Of a stretch of 64,000 nucleotides of DNA, positions 1 through 8,260 are shown piece after piece (positions within the stretch are counted from its first letter, which is position 1; every line of letters starts with the position of its first letter). The position numbers and the translations under genes are program-made. The DNA is from Chengkuizengella sediminis (GTDB lineage: Bacteria; Bacillota; Bacilli; Paenibacillales; KCTC-33759): the NCBI RefSeq assembly GCF_010078385.1, contig NZ_SIJC01000002.1, positions 372,001-436,000 on the forward strand, in the 5' to 3' direction. The notes beneath the pieces are model-generated. The model made no database searches, had not been told where the DNA came from, and saw only the letters and a list, made by a program, of their open reading frames with translations.

Positions 1-800
1 TCCGTTTTGCTGCTGAATATGATCTGCAAGTTGAACAAAAAACTTGGAATGCCATTTTATTACATAAAGAGGAAATTAAACATATTGCGATGGAAAGAAT
101 ATCTGCTGAATTGGATAAAATGATGGAAGGATCAAACCCTAAAAAAGGGGTTCAGCTTTTGATAGCTAGTGAATTGATGAATTATACAAAAGAAAACTTG
201 CAAATTCATAAAACGAATTGGTTAGCCCTATCAGATCATAGTGTTTTAAATGTATTTGAACATATACATGAAGGGACTATAAGATGGATTTTATTGCTCA
301 TGTTGTTAAAGACAGAAACAAGCCAAATGACTGTTTTATTAAAAAAACTCAAATTCTCTAATCATAAGATAATGCGAATTCATGTTGTGAACCAGGTAAA
401 AGATTGCTTAAATGAACAAAATTATTCCGAAAGTTCATGGAAAAAAGCTGTTATTATGTTTGGTGTGGATGCGGTGAAGGATTTGCATACTTTACTAAAT
501 GCTTTAGCAATTGATCAACATTATTTTAAATTGTTGCCATTTAAAATGAGCAAAGTAGATTTGGACCACATACTTCAAAAAGGGCTGGATTGGATAGATG
601 AAATTCCTATAATGCAAATACGTGAACTTGAGATTTCTGGGACTGATGTGGTAGGTTTAAAAAGTAAATCTGGACCATGGATTCGGATCGTCTTAAATCA
701 ACTGCTTACAGAGGTTGCTTTAAATGAACTAGAAAATAAACAAGAGGATTTAATGAATAGAGCTATACAAATCGTAAGAGGAATGAATGAATATGAATGA
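1..800 (+). CDS. cca: CCA tRNA nucleotidyltransferase, C-terminal part (5' end outside window)
   Basis: Adds or repairs the 3' CCA of tRNAs from CTP and ATP. The reading frame is already open at base 3, so the catalytic head is missing and about 265 C-terminal residues are seen. The segment RFAAEYDLQVEQKTWNAI followed by HIAMERISAELDKMMEG and NPKKGVQLL is the neck/body signature of the poly(A) polymerase / CCA-enzyme family (helical RNA-binding region after the nucleotidyltransferase head). The stop overlaps the birA start by 14 bp, so the two are translationally coupled, as in other Bacillales where birA follows cca. The function is secure from this conserved region and neighbourhood, although the active site cannot be inspected. 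Confidence 0.88.
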   Translation, partial: RFAAEYDLQVEQKTWNAILLHKEEIKHIAMERISAELDKMMEGSNPKKGVQLLIASELMNYTKENLQIHKTNWLALSDHSVLNVFEHIHEGTIRWILLLMLLKTETSQMTVLLKKLKFSNHKIMRIHVVNQVKDCLNEQNYSESSWKKAVIMFGVDAVKDLHTLLNALAIDQHYFKLLPFKMSKVDLDHILQKGLDWIDEIPIMQIRELEISGTDVVGLKSKSGPWIRIVLNQLLTEVALNELENKQEDLMNRAIQIVRGMNEYE

Positions 801-1770
801 ACAAATCATCCAGATCTTTTTAGATCATCCGAATCAATATATCTCAGGTGAAAAATTAAGTAAAGAATTAAATTGTAGTCGAACCGCGATTTGGAAACAT
901 ATACAAGCTTTAAAGAAGAAAGGTTATGTATTTGAATCAACACCACGTTTAGGTTATCGAGTTTTAAAAACACCACCTGAACCCTTAGATCTGAGTCGGA
1001 TTATTTCAGGATTAGATACTCGATTTATGGGACTGAATGTAAAATATGTACAAGAGGTTGGTTCCACACAAACGTTGGCAGCTGAAATGGTGAAAAAGGG
1101 TGCAAACGAAGGTACGGTTATAATTGCAGAACAGCAGACTGAAGGACGAGGTAGATTAGGACGGAAATGGTTTTCTCCACCTGGTACAGGCTTATGGATG
1201 AGCATGATTTTAAAACCACATATTCCACTCCAATTTATTCATCAATTAACACTCTTAATTTCAGTTGCGGTTTGCCGTGTTATTAAAAAGTTGTTAGATG
1301 TTGAAGTGGGAATCAAATGGCCAAATGATTTATATATAAATGGGAAAAAAATGTGTGGTATTTTACTTGAATCTAGTGCTGAGGATGAACGTGTAAAACA
1401 TGTTATAGCTGGCATTGGAATTAGTGTGAACTTACAACAAGAAGACATTCCAGAAGAATTAAAAGATAAGATGACTTCTTTATGTATTGAGACAGGTATT
1501 GAATGTAATAGAGAAGAGTTGCTTATATCTTTATTTAATGAAATGGAAGAACTTTATTTGTTATATTTGAGTGAAGGTTTTGCCCCGATTCGTATTTTAT
1601 GGGAGGCTTTATCGATTTGTTTGCATTGTCCGATTCAAGTACAAACACATCAAGGTCTTGTAAAAGGGAAAGCACATGGAATGGACGAAATGGGCGCGTT
1701 AATGATTACAGACGATGAAGGAAAAGAACATAAAATATACTCTGGTGATGTCAGTTTAAGTTTGGTATAA
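787..1770 (+). CDS. birA: bifunctional biotin-protein ligase / biotin operon repressor BirA
   Basis: Activates biotin to biotinyl-AMP and transfers it to the carboxyl carrier protein of acetyl-CoA carboxylase and similar enzymes; with bound biotinyl-AMP it represses biotin genes. Residues 1-65 form a winged helix-turn-helix (SGEKLSKELNCSRTAIWKHI). The ligase domain shows the nucleotide/biotin loop GRGRLGRKW, the KWPNDL motif and CGILLE. The C-terminal 50 residues match the small SH3-like domain. Length 327 is normal for the Gram-positive repressor type. A second ATG lies two codons downstream at 793; the SD-like AAGAGG at 776-781 would suit either. It overlaps cca. Confidence 0.95.
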   Translation: MNMNEQIIQIFLDHPNQYISGEKLSKELNCSRTAIWKHIQALKKKGYVFESTPRLGYRVLKTPPEPLDLSRIISGLDTRFMGLNVKYVQEVGSTQTLAAEMVKKGANEGTVIIAEQQTEGRGRLGRKWFSPPGTGLWMSMILKPHIPLQFIHQLTLLISVAVCRVIKKLLDVEVGIKWPNDLYINGKKMCGILLESSAEDERVKHVIAGIGISVNLQQEDIPEELKDKMTSLCIETGIECNREELLISLFNEMEELYLLYLSEGFAPIRILWEALSICLHCPIQVQTHQGLVKGKAHGMDEMGALMITDDEGKEHKIYSGDVSLSLV

Positions 1771-1777
1771 TTGAAAT

Positions 1778-1998
1778 ACAATGAGGCGATATCTGTTGAG
1801 AATTGCACTCCTTAGTATACTTACAATAACATAACTTTTGCAGTGTTGGATTCTGCTCTGAGCCAAAGTTGGACCGAGACAGAAGGATCATCGCATAAAC
1901 AAATAGATTATACTTATACTTTTGAATGTAAAGTATTTGTTCTATTATATATGCTTATGAAAACCTTTTAGTCTTTGACTATAAGGTTTTTTATATAC
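1778..1998 (+). ncRNA. candidate structured RNA between birA and panB, ending in an intrinsic terminator
   Basis: A 359-bp non-coding gap contains a TATAAT at 1766-1771 overlapping the end of birA, then a stretch that folds by eye: GCGAT (about 1786) pairs with ATCGC (about 1890), CTGT with ACAG inside it, and AACTTT with AAAGTT further in, enclosing GCAG/CTGC. A second AT-rich stem follows (AACAAAT with ATTTGTT, 1896-1940), then a strong terminator at 1960-1992. The -35 for this promoter is poor, so it might instead be processed from the birA transcript. A weak resemblance to the central bubble of Firmicutes 6S RNA was noticed but is not enough to name it. Confidence 0.4.
1960..1996 (+). terminator. 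intrinsic terminator upstream of the pan operon
   Basis: AAAACCTT and AAGGTTTT arms with inner TAGTC/GACTA pairs, followed by a T-rich tail. It separates birA and the candidate RNA from panB. Confidence 0.8.
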
Positions 1999-2019
1999 TC
2001 CAAGCAAAAGAATTGTTTA

Positions 2020-2047
2020 TTGTTCTATCGGGGTCCCCGAATAGTAA
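2020..2047 (+). promoter_or_regulatory. candidate pan operon promoter with a GC-rich palindrome in the spacer
   Basis: TTGTTC at 2020-2025 and TAGTAA at 2042-2047 (16-bp spacer) could be -35 and -10. The spacer holds CGGGGTCCCCG, flanked by CTAT and ATAG, in an otherwise AT-rich gap. A palindrome at this position is typical of an operator. The promoter hexamers are only moderate matches. Confidence 0.35.
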
Positions 2048-2129
2048 TATGATTTAACAACTACGATTTTGCTTCTTATTTTTTGGGGTGAGAGTATCTC
2101 ATTGTAATAAATTAAATGAGGTGTTAGAT

Positions 2130-2975
2130 ATGGAATATCGAAAAATATTAAGCACAACGGCAATGAAAAAAATGAAAAATGAAAAAGAACCCATCGCTAT
2201 GGTAACGGCTTATGACTATCCTTCTGCGAAACTTGCTGAAGAAGCAGAAGCGGATATTATTTTTGTAGGGGATTCTTTAGGTATGGTCGTTTTAGGATAT
2301 GACTCAACAATCCCAGTTACTATGGATGATATGATTCATCATACGAAAGCGGTTGCACGTGCTGCGAAAAACAGCTTTGTTTTAACGGATATGCCTTTTT
2401 TAAGCTATCATGGAAGTATTGATTATACATTAAGAAATGCTGCAAGAATTATGCAAGAGGGGTCTGCAAAAGCTGTAAAAATGGAAGGTGGAATTGAAAT
2501 AAGTGAATCCATGTCTTCCTGTGTGAAAGCAGGCATTCCAGTGATGGGACACATTGGTTTAACACCACAAGCTGTAAATCAATTAGGTGGTTACAAGGTT
2601 CAAGGTAGACAACCTGAGCAAGCAAAAAAATTAATCGAAGATGCAAAGGCTTTAGAACAAGCGGGTGCTTTTGCGGTTGTATTAGAAATGGTTCCAGAAG
2701 AATTAGCTTCATATATTACAGAAGCGATTTCCATCCCAACGATTGGCATTGGAGCTGGACGAGGTTGTGACGGTCAAGTATTAGTATTCCATGATTTATT
2801 ACAATATGCATCACCTATGCAACCTAAATTTGTAAAAGCATATGCAAATGTTGGTGCGGAAATAAAGAATGGAATTGGGCAATTTGTTCAAGAAACGAAA
2901 AACCATACATTCCCAAGTGAAAATCATGTTTTTCATATGGATTCTGATGTATTAAAGGATATCCTAAATATATAA
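2130..2975 (+). CDS. panB: 3-methyl-2-oxobutanoate hydroxymethyltransferase
   Basis: First step of pantothenate synthesis: transfers a hydroxymethyl group from 5,10-methylene-THF to alpha-ketoisovalerate, giving ketopantoate. Family landmarks are [35 protein letters not shown] (metal/substrate site), [23 protein letters not shown] and [14 protein letters not shown]. The ATG at 2130 is chosen because ATGAGGTG at 2115-2122 sits in front of it and the family starts near this point; an in-frame GTG at 2088 would add 14 unrelated residues. The resulting 281 residues match the family. First gene of a tight panB-panC-panD operon (31 bp to panC). Confidence 0.97.
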   Translation: MEYRKILSTTAMKKMKNEKEPIAMVTAYDYPSAKLAEEAEADIIFVGDSLGMVVLGYDSTIPVTMDDMIHHTKAVARAAKNSFVLTDMPFLSYHGSIDYTLRNAARIMQEGSAKAVKMEGGIEISESMSSCVKAGIPVMGHIGLTPQAVNQLGGYKVQGRQPEQAKKLIEDAKALEQAGAFAVVLEMVPEELASYITEAISIPTIGIGAGRGCDGQVLVFHDLLQYASPMQPKFVKAYANVGAEIKNGIGQFVQETKNHTFPSENHVFHMDSDVLKDILNI

Positions 2976-3006
2976 TCAACACAGCTGAAAGTAGGTGGTT
3001 ATTATC

Positions 3007-3927
3007 ATGGAAGTGATGAGTACAATTTTGCAATTAAAACAATTTATATATCATAAAAAAGAACAAAAACAAACCATTGGTTTTGTTCCAACAATGGGAT
3101 ATTTACATGAGGGTCACAAGAGTTTAATGCAAAAGGCAAAATCAGAATGTGACATTGTTATTTTAAGTATTTTTGTAAATCCTTTGCAATTTGGACCAAA
3201 TGAGGATTTTGAAGTCTACCCAAGAGACATTAATCGTGACTTACAAATTGCAAAAGATGTGAATGTTGATGTTGTTTTTTCACCATCAGTTGAAGAAATG
3301 TATCCATCTGAAGTGTATACAAAAGTTTCAGTTTCAAATCTCACTTCACGTTTGTGTGGTGCTTCAAGACCTGGGCATTTTGATGGGGTATCTACTGTTG
3401 TTATGAAATTATTAAATATTGTGGAACCTGATAAAGCATATTTTGGACAAAAAGATGCTCAACAGGTCGCGGTAATTGAACAGATGGTATTTGACTTAAA
3501 TATGAATGTTGAAATCGTACCATGTCCAATCGTACGTGAAAAAGATGGGTTAGCTCTTAGTTCAAGAAACGTTTATTTAAATGACGACGAAAGAGTACAA
3601 GCCATTAAACTATTTGAAGCATTAGATCAGTCTGAACTTTGGATTGATGAGAAGAACGTAACCATTGAAGAGCTGGAAAGACACTTGTATGATCATATTA
3701 CTTCTGCTCCCTTGGCTATGATTGATTATATAGAGATTTTGTCTTATCCTGATTTGCAACCTATAGAAGGAAATGATTCTGTTTCTCAACTTTTAGCAGA
3801 GAAAGAAATTATTATTGCTTTAGCAGTAAAGTTTGGAAAAACAAGACTTATAGATAATCGAATTTATTCGAATAATACAATGAATGTTAAAAGACAACCT
3901 GATTTAGGAGGAATTGTATATGTTTAG
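3007..3927 (+). CDS. panC: pantoate--beta-alanine ligase (pantothenate synthetase)
   Basis: Condenses pantoate and beta-alanine with ATP through a pantoyl-adenylate. It carries the nucleotidyl-transferase superfamily motifs: the HIGH-like element in [13 protein letters not shown] near the N-terminus and the KMSKS-like region [20 protein letters not shown] and [10 protein letters not shown] are also typical. Start at 3007 (MEVMSTIL) is preceded by AGGTGG at 2993-2998; a GTG 12 bases earlier overlaps that ribosome binding site and is unlikely. At 306 residues the C-terminus is slightly longer than usual, and its last 8 bases overlap panD, giving translational coupling. Confidence 0.97.
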   Translation: MEVMSTILQLKQFIYHKKEQKQTIGFVPTMGYLHEGHKSLMQKAKSECDIVILSIFVNPLQFGPNEDFEVYPRDINRDLQIAKDVNVDVVFSPSVEEMYPSEVYTKVSVSNLTSRLCGASRPGHFDGVSTVVMKLLNIVEPDKAYFGQKDAQQVAVIEQMVFDLNMNVEIVPCPIVREKDGLALSSRNVYLNDDERVQAIKLFEALDQSELWIDEKNVTIEELERHLYDHITSAPLAMIDYIEILSYPDLQPIEGNDSVSQLLAEKEIIIALAVKFGKTRLIDNRIYSNNTMNVKRQPDLGGIVYV

Positions 3928-4303
3928 AACAATGATGAAATCTAAATTGCATAGAGCAACGGTTACCGAAGCAAATTTAAATTATGTCGGTAGTATAACG
4001 ATTGCTGAAGATTTAATGGAGGCAGTGGATTTGTTGCCAAATGAAAAGGTACAAGTTGTGAATAACAATAACGGTGCCCGATTAGAAACGTATGTGATAA
4101 AAGGGGAGCGTGGATCAGGGGTCATTTGTTTAAATGGAGCCGCAGCAAGGTTAGTTCAACCTAGAGATACCGTCATTGTGATTGCTTATGCCATGATGTC
4201 TGAAGAAGAGGCTAGAACTTTCCAACCTAAAGTTGCAATAATGGGGCAGGATAATAAAATCGAGGATCTCATGGCTGAAGAAATTCATGCTACTATCGTG
4301 TAG
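3920..4303 (+). CDS. panD: aspartate 1-decarboxylase precursor
   Basis: Makes beta-alanine from aspartate for the panC reaction. It is a pyruvoyl enzyme: the proenzyme cleaves itself at Gly24-Ser25, visible here as YVGSITI, to form the catalytic pyruvoyl group. The family pattern [18 protein letters not shown], then [10 protein letters not shown] and [10 protein letters not shown], is complete in 127 residues. The start at 3920 has AGGAGG at 3905-3911 in front; an in-frame TTG two codons earlier is less likely. It overlaps panC by 8 bp, so all three pan genes are one transcription unit. Confidence 0.97.
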   Translation: MFRTMMKSKLHRATVTEANLNYVGSITIAEDLMEAVDLLPNEKVQVVNNNNGARLETYVIKGERGSGVICLNGAAARLVQPRDTVIVIAYAMMSEEEARTFQPKVAIMGQDNKIEDLMAEEIHATIV

Positions 4304-4335
4304 GACGAAGTGTTTGTTTTTAATTGCTCCAAAGT

Positions 4336-4415
4336 ATTAATGTACCTCGATTAATAAACAACCACATCCATATGGTTAACGTCGATACCAGCTCATCCAT
4401 GAGCTGGAAAGTCAC
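4336..4415 (+). repeat. structured tandem repeat, copy 1
   Basis: About 80 bp that recurs 112 bp downstream. It contains CCTCGA (4345-4350), a small hairpin with AACCA/TGGTT arms, the linker AACGTCGAT and a 9-bp hairpin CCAGCTCAT/ATGAGCTGG, then a shared GTCAC-like end. Differences from copy 2 keep the base pairs. Confidence 0.7.
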
Positions 4416-4447
4416 AAATAAGAACAAATCACTTCTATAGAGTTGAA

Positions 4448-4527
4448 TATAATGTTCCTCGACTAAAATCTAACACGCCCATGTGTTGAACGTCGACACC
4501 AGCTTATCCATAAGTTGGCAGATCACT
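4448..4527 (+). repeat. structured tandem repeat, copy 2
   Basis: Second copy, period 112 bp. CCTCGA is at 4457-4462, the first hairpin has AACAC/GTGTT arms, the linker is GAACGTCGACA and the second hairpin is CCAGCTTAT/ATAAGTTGG. Two pairs in hairpin 1 and one in hairpin 2 changed on both sides relative to copy 1, which suggests selection on RNA structure. It lies directly in the leader of the TPR gene. Confidence 0.7.
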
Positions 4528-4545
4528 GAAGGTAGGGATGTACCC

Positions 4546-5136
4546 ATGTTCAGGGAATTGTTTGATTCAATGAATCAAGTTATGGACGAAATCATGATTG
4601 AATACTCAGCAGCTACAGATGATAAAAAAGGGGAATTACATGAACAGATTAAAGCTTTAAAAGAAATGAGTAATACATTCATTGAAGAATGGTTACTGTT
4701 TGAAGAAAAAATGGATAAGTTTAATGAGGTACATTTAGATCTTCCAAAGCCTTCCTTATCCATCACGTCAAAAAAGGAAAGCTCGTTTATACAAGAAATT
4801 AATAGCGATTATTTTCAAAAAGGACTCGGTTATTTTAAACTTTTGATGTATAATCAGGCCGTTGAACAATTTAATAAAACAGTTAGTGAACATCCAGAAT
4901 TTTTATTAACTAGAGTTTTTTTAGCATTGTCTTATTTAGAACTTGGAGAAAAAAATGAAGCATACAATCATTTTCAGTTTGTGACTTCTGTTTCTGAGGA
5001 TGATAAAATCAATGCCATTTCATACAACGCAATGGGATGTATTCAAATGTTTCGTAAAAATGTGGAAAAAGCAGAGGAATATTTTAATATGGCTAAAAAA
5101 ATTGACCCTGCATTAAGTTTTTATTCCCTTTCTTAG
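4546..5136 (+). CDS. tetratricopeptide repeat protein between panD and dinG
   Basis: A 196-residue, apparently cytoplasmic protein. The first half is helical and charged (two predicted long helices with a coiled-coil look, around LHEQIKALKEMSNTFIEEW). The second half has TPR units: one begins KGLGYFKLLMYNQAVEQFNK, the next at LTRVFLALSYLELGEKNEA, and the third ends with AEEYFNMAKKIDPA. TPRs normally mediate protein-protein contacts; the partner is unknown. The ATG at 4546 is chosen because the upstream in-frame GTG at 4483 falls within the tandem repeat. The ribosome binding site is weak (GAAGGTAGG, 4528-4536). A TPR gene in this slot is, from memory, common in Paenibacillaceae. Confidence 0.75.
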   Translation: MFRELFDSMNQVMDEIMIEYSAATDDKKGELHEQIKALKEMSNTFIEEWLLFEEKMDKFNEVHLDLPKPSLSITSKKESSFIQEINSDYFQKGLGYFKLLMYNQAVEQFNKTVSEHPEFLLTRVFLALSYLELGEKNEAYNHFQFVTSVSEDDKINAISYNAMGCIQMFRKNVEKAEEYFNMAKKIDPALSFYSLS

Positions 5137-5183
5137 GCATTTTTTGATATCCTTTAATGGAGTACTTGGTTTTAGAAGAGGTA

Positions 5184-5355
5184 GTTCAAAAAGTTCCCTT
5201 TTGATCACGAAGTATCTCGAGGAGGTTTACTCGACGTCGAATCTGACATTCACCTTTGAAGTCCGGTGCTCATGTAGAAAACACCCTACACTCCGCTCCA
5301 GCTTCTACAGGTTCAAGTCACCTTCTCTCGGTGCTGAAAACTGAACTTTTTGAAC
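5184..5355 (+). mobile_element. MITE-like non-coding element with terminal inverted repeats
   Basis: The element begins with GTTCAAAAAGTTC (5184-5196) and ends with its exact reverse complement (5343-5355), 172 bp in all. It is flanked by an 11-bp direct repeat GGTTTTAGAAG (5168-5178 and 5357-5367) that looks like a target-site duplication. The interior is GC-richer than the surroundings and has no convincing coding capacity. An open frame through it runs into dinG but is an artefact. I believe similar sequences recur in Paenibacillus genomes, but this is from memory and not verified. Confidence 0.6.
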
Positions 5356-5384
5356 AGGTTTTAGAAGGGAAGGAAACATTAAAG

Positions 5385-8234
5385 ATGAAATTTGCAGTTT
5401 TAGATTTTGAAACAACCGGAAATCAATCTGAAGATCGTATTATACAAGTTGGACTTGTTATTATAGAAAATAAAACAATTACTGATACTTATACATCGTT
5501 CGTGAATCCTGAAAGAGAAATACCTACATTTATCACTGAATTAACAGGAATTTCTGATGAGATGGTGGGGGATGCTCCTTTAATTAACGAAGTAATCGAT
5601 CAATTTCAACCCATGTTGAGCGACAGCATATTGGTTGCTCATCATGCCGCATTTGATTATAATTTATTACAAAAAGCTTTGGAAGAAGCAGGATATTCAA
5701 CCTTTAATGGGAAAGTATTAGATACCATAGATTTACTGCGCTTAATGTATCCTGATATGACAAGTTTGCAGTTGTCTATGGTTTCTGATTCATTGGGAAT
5801 TAACCATGAAAGGCCTCATCAAGCAGATAGTGATGCACTTGCTACAGCAAATATTTTATTACAAAGCCTTGATCGTTTTTTTAACTTACCTTTGTTAACT
5901 GTACAAAGGATCGCTCAAATTTTTGAACCAATTACTGATGATTTGGCTTGGTTTATTCACGAATTGAAAGCAGAAGTGGAACTTGAAACAAGCTTAGATA
6001 CAAACACAAATAAATACTATAGACAATTTGCTTTAAACGTGAATGACTGGGCTGATGATTCTTCTGATTCAAATTTGAACCAGTCTGAACCCTCTAACTT
6101 AAACCCATCCTTTGAACATTTCATAGATGAAATAAAGGATTCATTAAATGAACAGTTTGAATCCTATAAAGAACGACCTGCTCAGGAACAAATGATTCAT
6201 GAGATATATGAATCATTTGAAAATGAACAACATTTAATGATTGAAGCAAGTACAGGAACAGGAAAATCTCTAGGGTATTTAATTCCTTCAATTTATTATG
6301 GTTTGATGAATCATGAAACCATTTTAGTAAGTACAAATACCATCAATTTACAAGCACAGCTCATGGAACGTGATATTCCATTACTTCATAAGATTTTTCC
6401 TGCTCATTTTCGAGCAGCTGTATTAAAAGGTAGGAATCATTATCTTTGTCTAAGGAAATTTGAAAGTAAAATTAATTTAAAGGATATTGCAGATACACGT
6501 GAAGATCGTATTACAGCGGGGCAAATGATAGTATGGTTAAGTGAAACGAATCACGGAGATGATGAGGAAGTTTCATTTGGAAATAAGGGGAAGGAATTTT
6601 GGATGGATGTAGCAAGTGATGCTGATTCTTGCTTGAATCGATCATGTCCATGGTTTAAAAAATGCTTTTATCATCGCGCTAAATATCAGGCAAATCAAGC
6701 GGATGTAATCATTACAAATCATTCTATGATCATGACAGATGTTATTGCAGAAAATCGCTTGTTGCCTTCTTATGGTCATCTTGTCATTGATGAGGCCCAT
6801 CACTTTGAACAAGTAGCCAGTCATCATTTGGGAAGTAATCTTACTTATTTTTCATTGATTCGAATATTCACTTGGCTTTTTAAAGATAGCAAAAATGGTT
6901 TATTGCCTCAGCTTCGTTTTCAACTGGAGCATATGGAGGAAATAGATGGTCATATATTTACAGGGAAAATAGATAAAACCTATGAAAAACTAATACAAAT
7001 TAAAGAAGAATGGGACATTTTATCTGGCTTGTTTTATGATGTTATCATAAATAAACGAAATACCTCTTCTATTGAAGCTGGACAAGTCGTACTTCGTTTA
7101 AAAGTTGATCAACTGCCTGAATCTTGGAGTTCGATTAAAACTACTGAACAAAACATATACCTAGAATTAAACGAAGTTTTGAAAACATGTAATGAATTGT
7201 TAACTATATTAAAAGAATATCAAGATGAATATGATTTTCAAAGTTTATCAACGGATCTATCCGGTGCAATGAAAGATTTGTTTCAATTTAGGGACGATCT
7301 TAGATTGTTTGTGCAAATGAATGACTACAATGAAGTTTATTGGATAGAAGCAAATGCTCATTTTAAACAAAAATCAATCCAATTAAAACGAGTACCTATT
7401 GATGTAAGTGAAATATTGAAACAAAACTTTTTTGAAGTGAAAAATAGTATAATAATGACATCAGCGACAATGTCTGTTAATGAATCTTTTCAATATTCAT
7501 TGGAACAGATTGGTTTAGAAGAAGATTTGAAAAATGAAAAACTTCGTGCTGTTCAGCTTCCTACAGCTTTTAATTATCGAGATCAGTCCTTAGTTTGTAT
7601 ACCAAGAGACTTTCCAGCTATTCGAGGTGCTGATGGAGATGAACATTTTATACAAAGCTTAACAAATTCTTTAGTTGAAGTAGCTATAGAAACACAAGGT
7701 AGAATGCTTGTATTATTCACATCCTACCGAATGCTTAAGCAGGTATATGAGAAACTAAAGGAGGTTTTAAAACCGCAAGGTTTTCAAATATTAGGTCAAG
7801 GTGTAGATTCAGGAAACAGAAGTAAATTAACACGTATGTTCCAAAAAAGTGATAAAAGTATATTACTAGGTGCAAGCAGTTTCTGGGAAGGTGTAGATAT
7901 TCCAGGTGAAGCACTTAGCTGTTTGGTCATTGTTAGATTACCATTCCAGCCTCCGAATGATCCTGTTGTTGAGGCAAAATGTGATTATTTAAAGGAAAAA
8001 AAGCAAAATCCGTTTATGAAGTATTCTGTTCCTCAAGCAGTCATAAGGTTTAAACAGGGGTTTGGAAGACTCATTCGCACTGAAAAAGATAAAGGTGTCG
8101 TCATTATATATGATACCCGAGTTATTCATACACAATATGGTAAACATTTTCTGTATTCACTTCCAAAACCTAAAATCGAACATATGAAGTCAGAGCAAAT
8201 GGTGCCACGAATCCAAGAATGGTTCTTGGATTGA
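5385..8234 (+). CDS. dinG: DinG-family ATP-dependent helicase with N-terminal 3'-5' exonuclease domain
   Basis: Repair-associated SF2 helicase/nuclease of 949 residues. Residues 1-190 form a DEDD exonuclease: FAVLDFETTG (Exo I), HHAAFDYNLL (Exo II) and HQADSDALATANIL (Exo III). The helicase part has Walker A STGTGKS, the DEAH box VIDEAHHFE, SATMS (motif III) and QGFGRLIRTEKD (motif VI). Four cysteines lie where XPD/DinG proteins bind a 4Fe-4S cluster: one in HYLCLRKF and three in CLNRSCPWFKKC. The start at 5385 (MKFAVLDFE) matches the family; the open frame begins earlier only because it crosses the MITE-like element, which also separates dinG from its upstream neighbour. Confidence 0.93.
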   Translation: MKFAVLDFETTGNQSEDRIIQVGLVIIENKTITDTYTSFVNPEREIPTFITELTGISDEMVGDAPLINEVIDQFQPMLSDSILVAHHAAFDYNLLQKALEEAGYSTFNGKVLDTIDLLRLMYPDMTSLQLSMVSDSLGINHERPHQADSDALATANILLQSLDRFFNLPLLTVQRIAQIFEPITDDLAWFIHELKAEVELETSLDTNTNKYYRQFALNVNDWADDSSDSNLNQSEPSNLNPSFEHFIDEIKDSLNEQFESYKERPAQEQMIHEIYESFENEQHLMIEASTGTGKSLGYLIPSIYYGLMNHETILVSTNTINLQAQLMERDIPLLHKIFPAHFRAAVLKGRNHYLCLRKFESKINLKDIADTREDRITAGQMIVWLSETNHGDDEEVSFGNKGKEFWMDVASDADSCLNRSCPWFKKCFYHRAKYQANQADVIITNHSMIMTDVIAENRLLPSYGHLVIDEAHHFEQVASHHLGSNLTYFSLIRIFTWLFKDSKNGLLPQLRFQLEHMEEIDGHIFTGKIDKTYEKLIQIKEEWDILSGLFYDVIINKRNTSSIEAGQVVLRLKVDQLPESWSSIKTTEQNIYLELNEVLKTCNELLTILKEYQDEYDFQSLSTDLSGAMKDLFQFRDDLRLFVQMNDYNEVYWIEANAHFKQKSIQLKRVPIDVSEILKQNFFEVKNSIIMTSATMSVNESFQYSLEQIGLEEDLKNEKLRAVQLPTAFNYRDQSLVCIPRDFPAIRGADGDEHFIQSLTNSLVEVAIETQGRMLVLFTSYRMLKQVYEKLKEVLKPQGFQILGQGVDSGNRSKLTRMFQKSDKSILLGASSFWEGVDIPGEALSCLVIVRLPFQPPNDPVVEAKCDYLKEKKQNPFMKYSVPQAVIRFKQGFGRLIRTEKDKGVVIIYDTRVIHTQYGKHFLYSLPKPKIEHMKSEQMVPRIQEWFLD

Positions 8235-8260
8235 TGAAGTAGGAAAAGAGGTTGTGTGAA

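Noticed and set aside
5256-5384. An extra 43 codons in frame in front of dinG
   Set aside because: The stretch lies within the MITE-like element, has no family similarity, and the exonuclease domain starts right at 5385, so it is not part of the protein.
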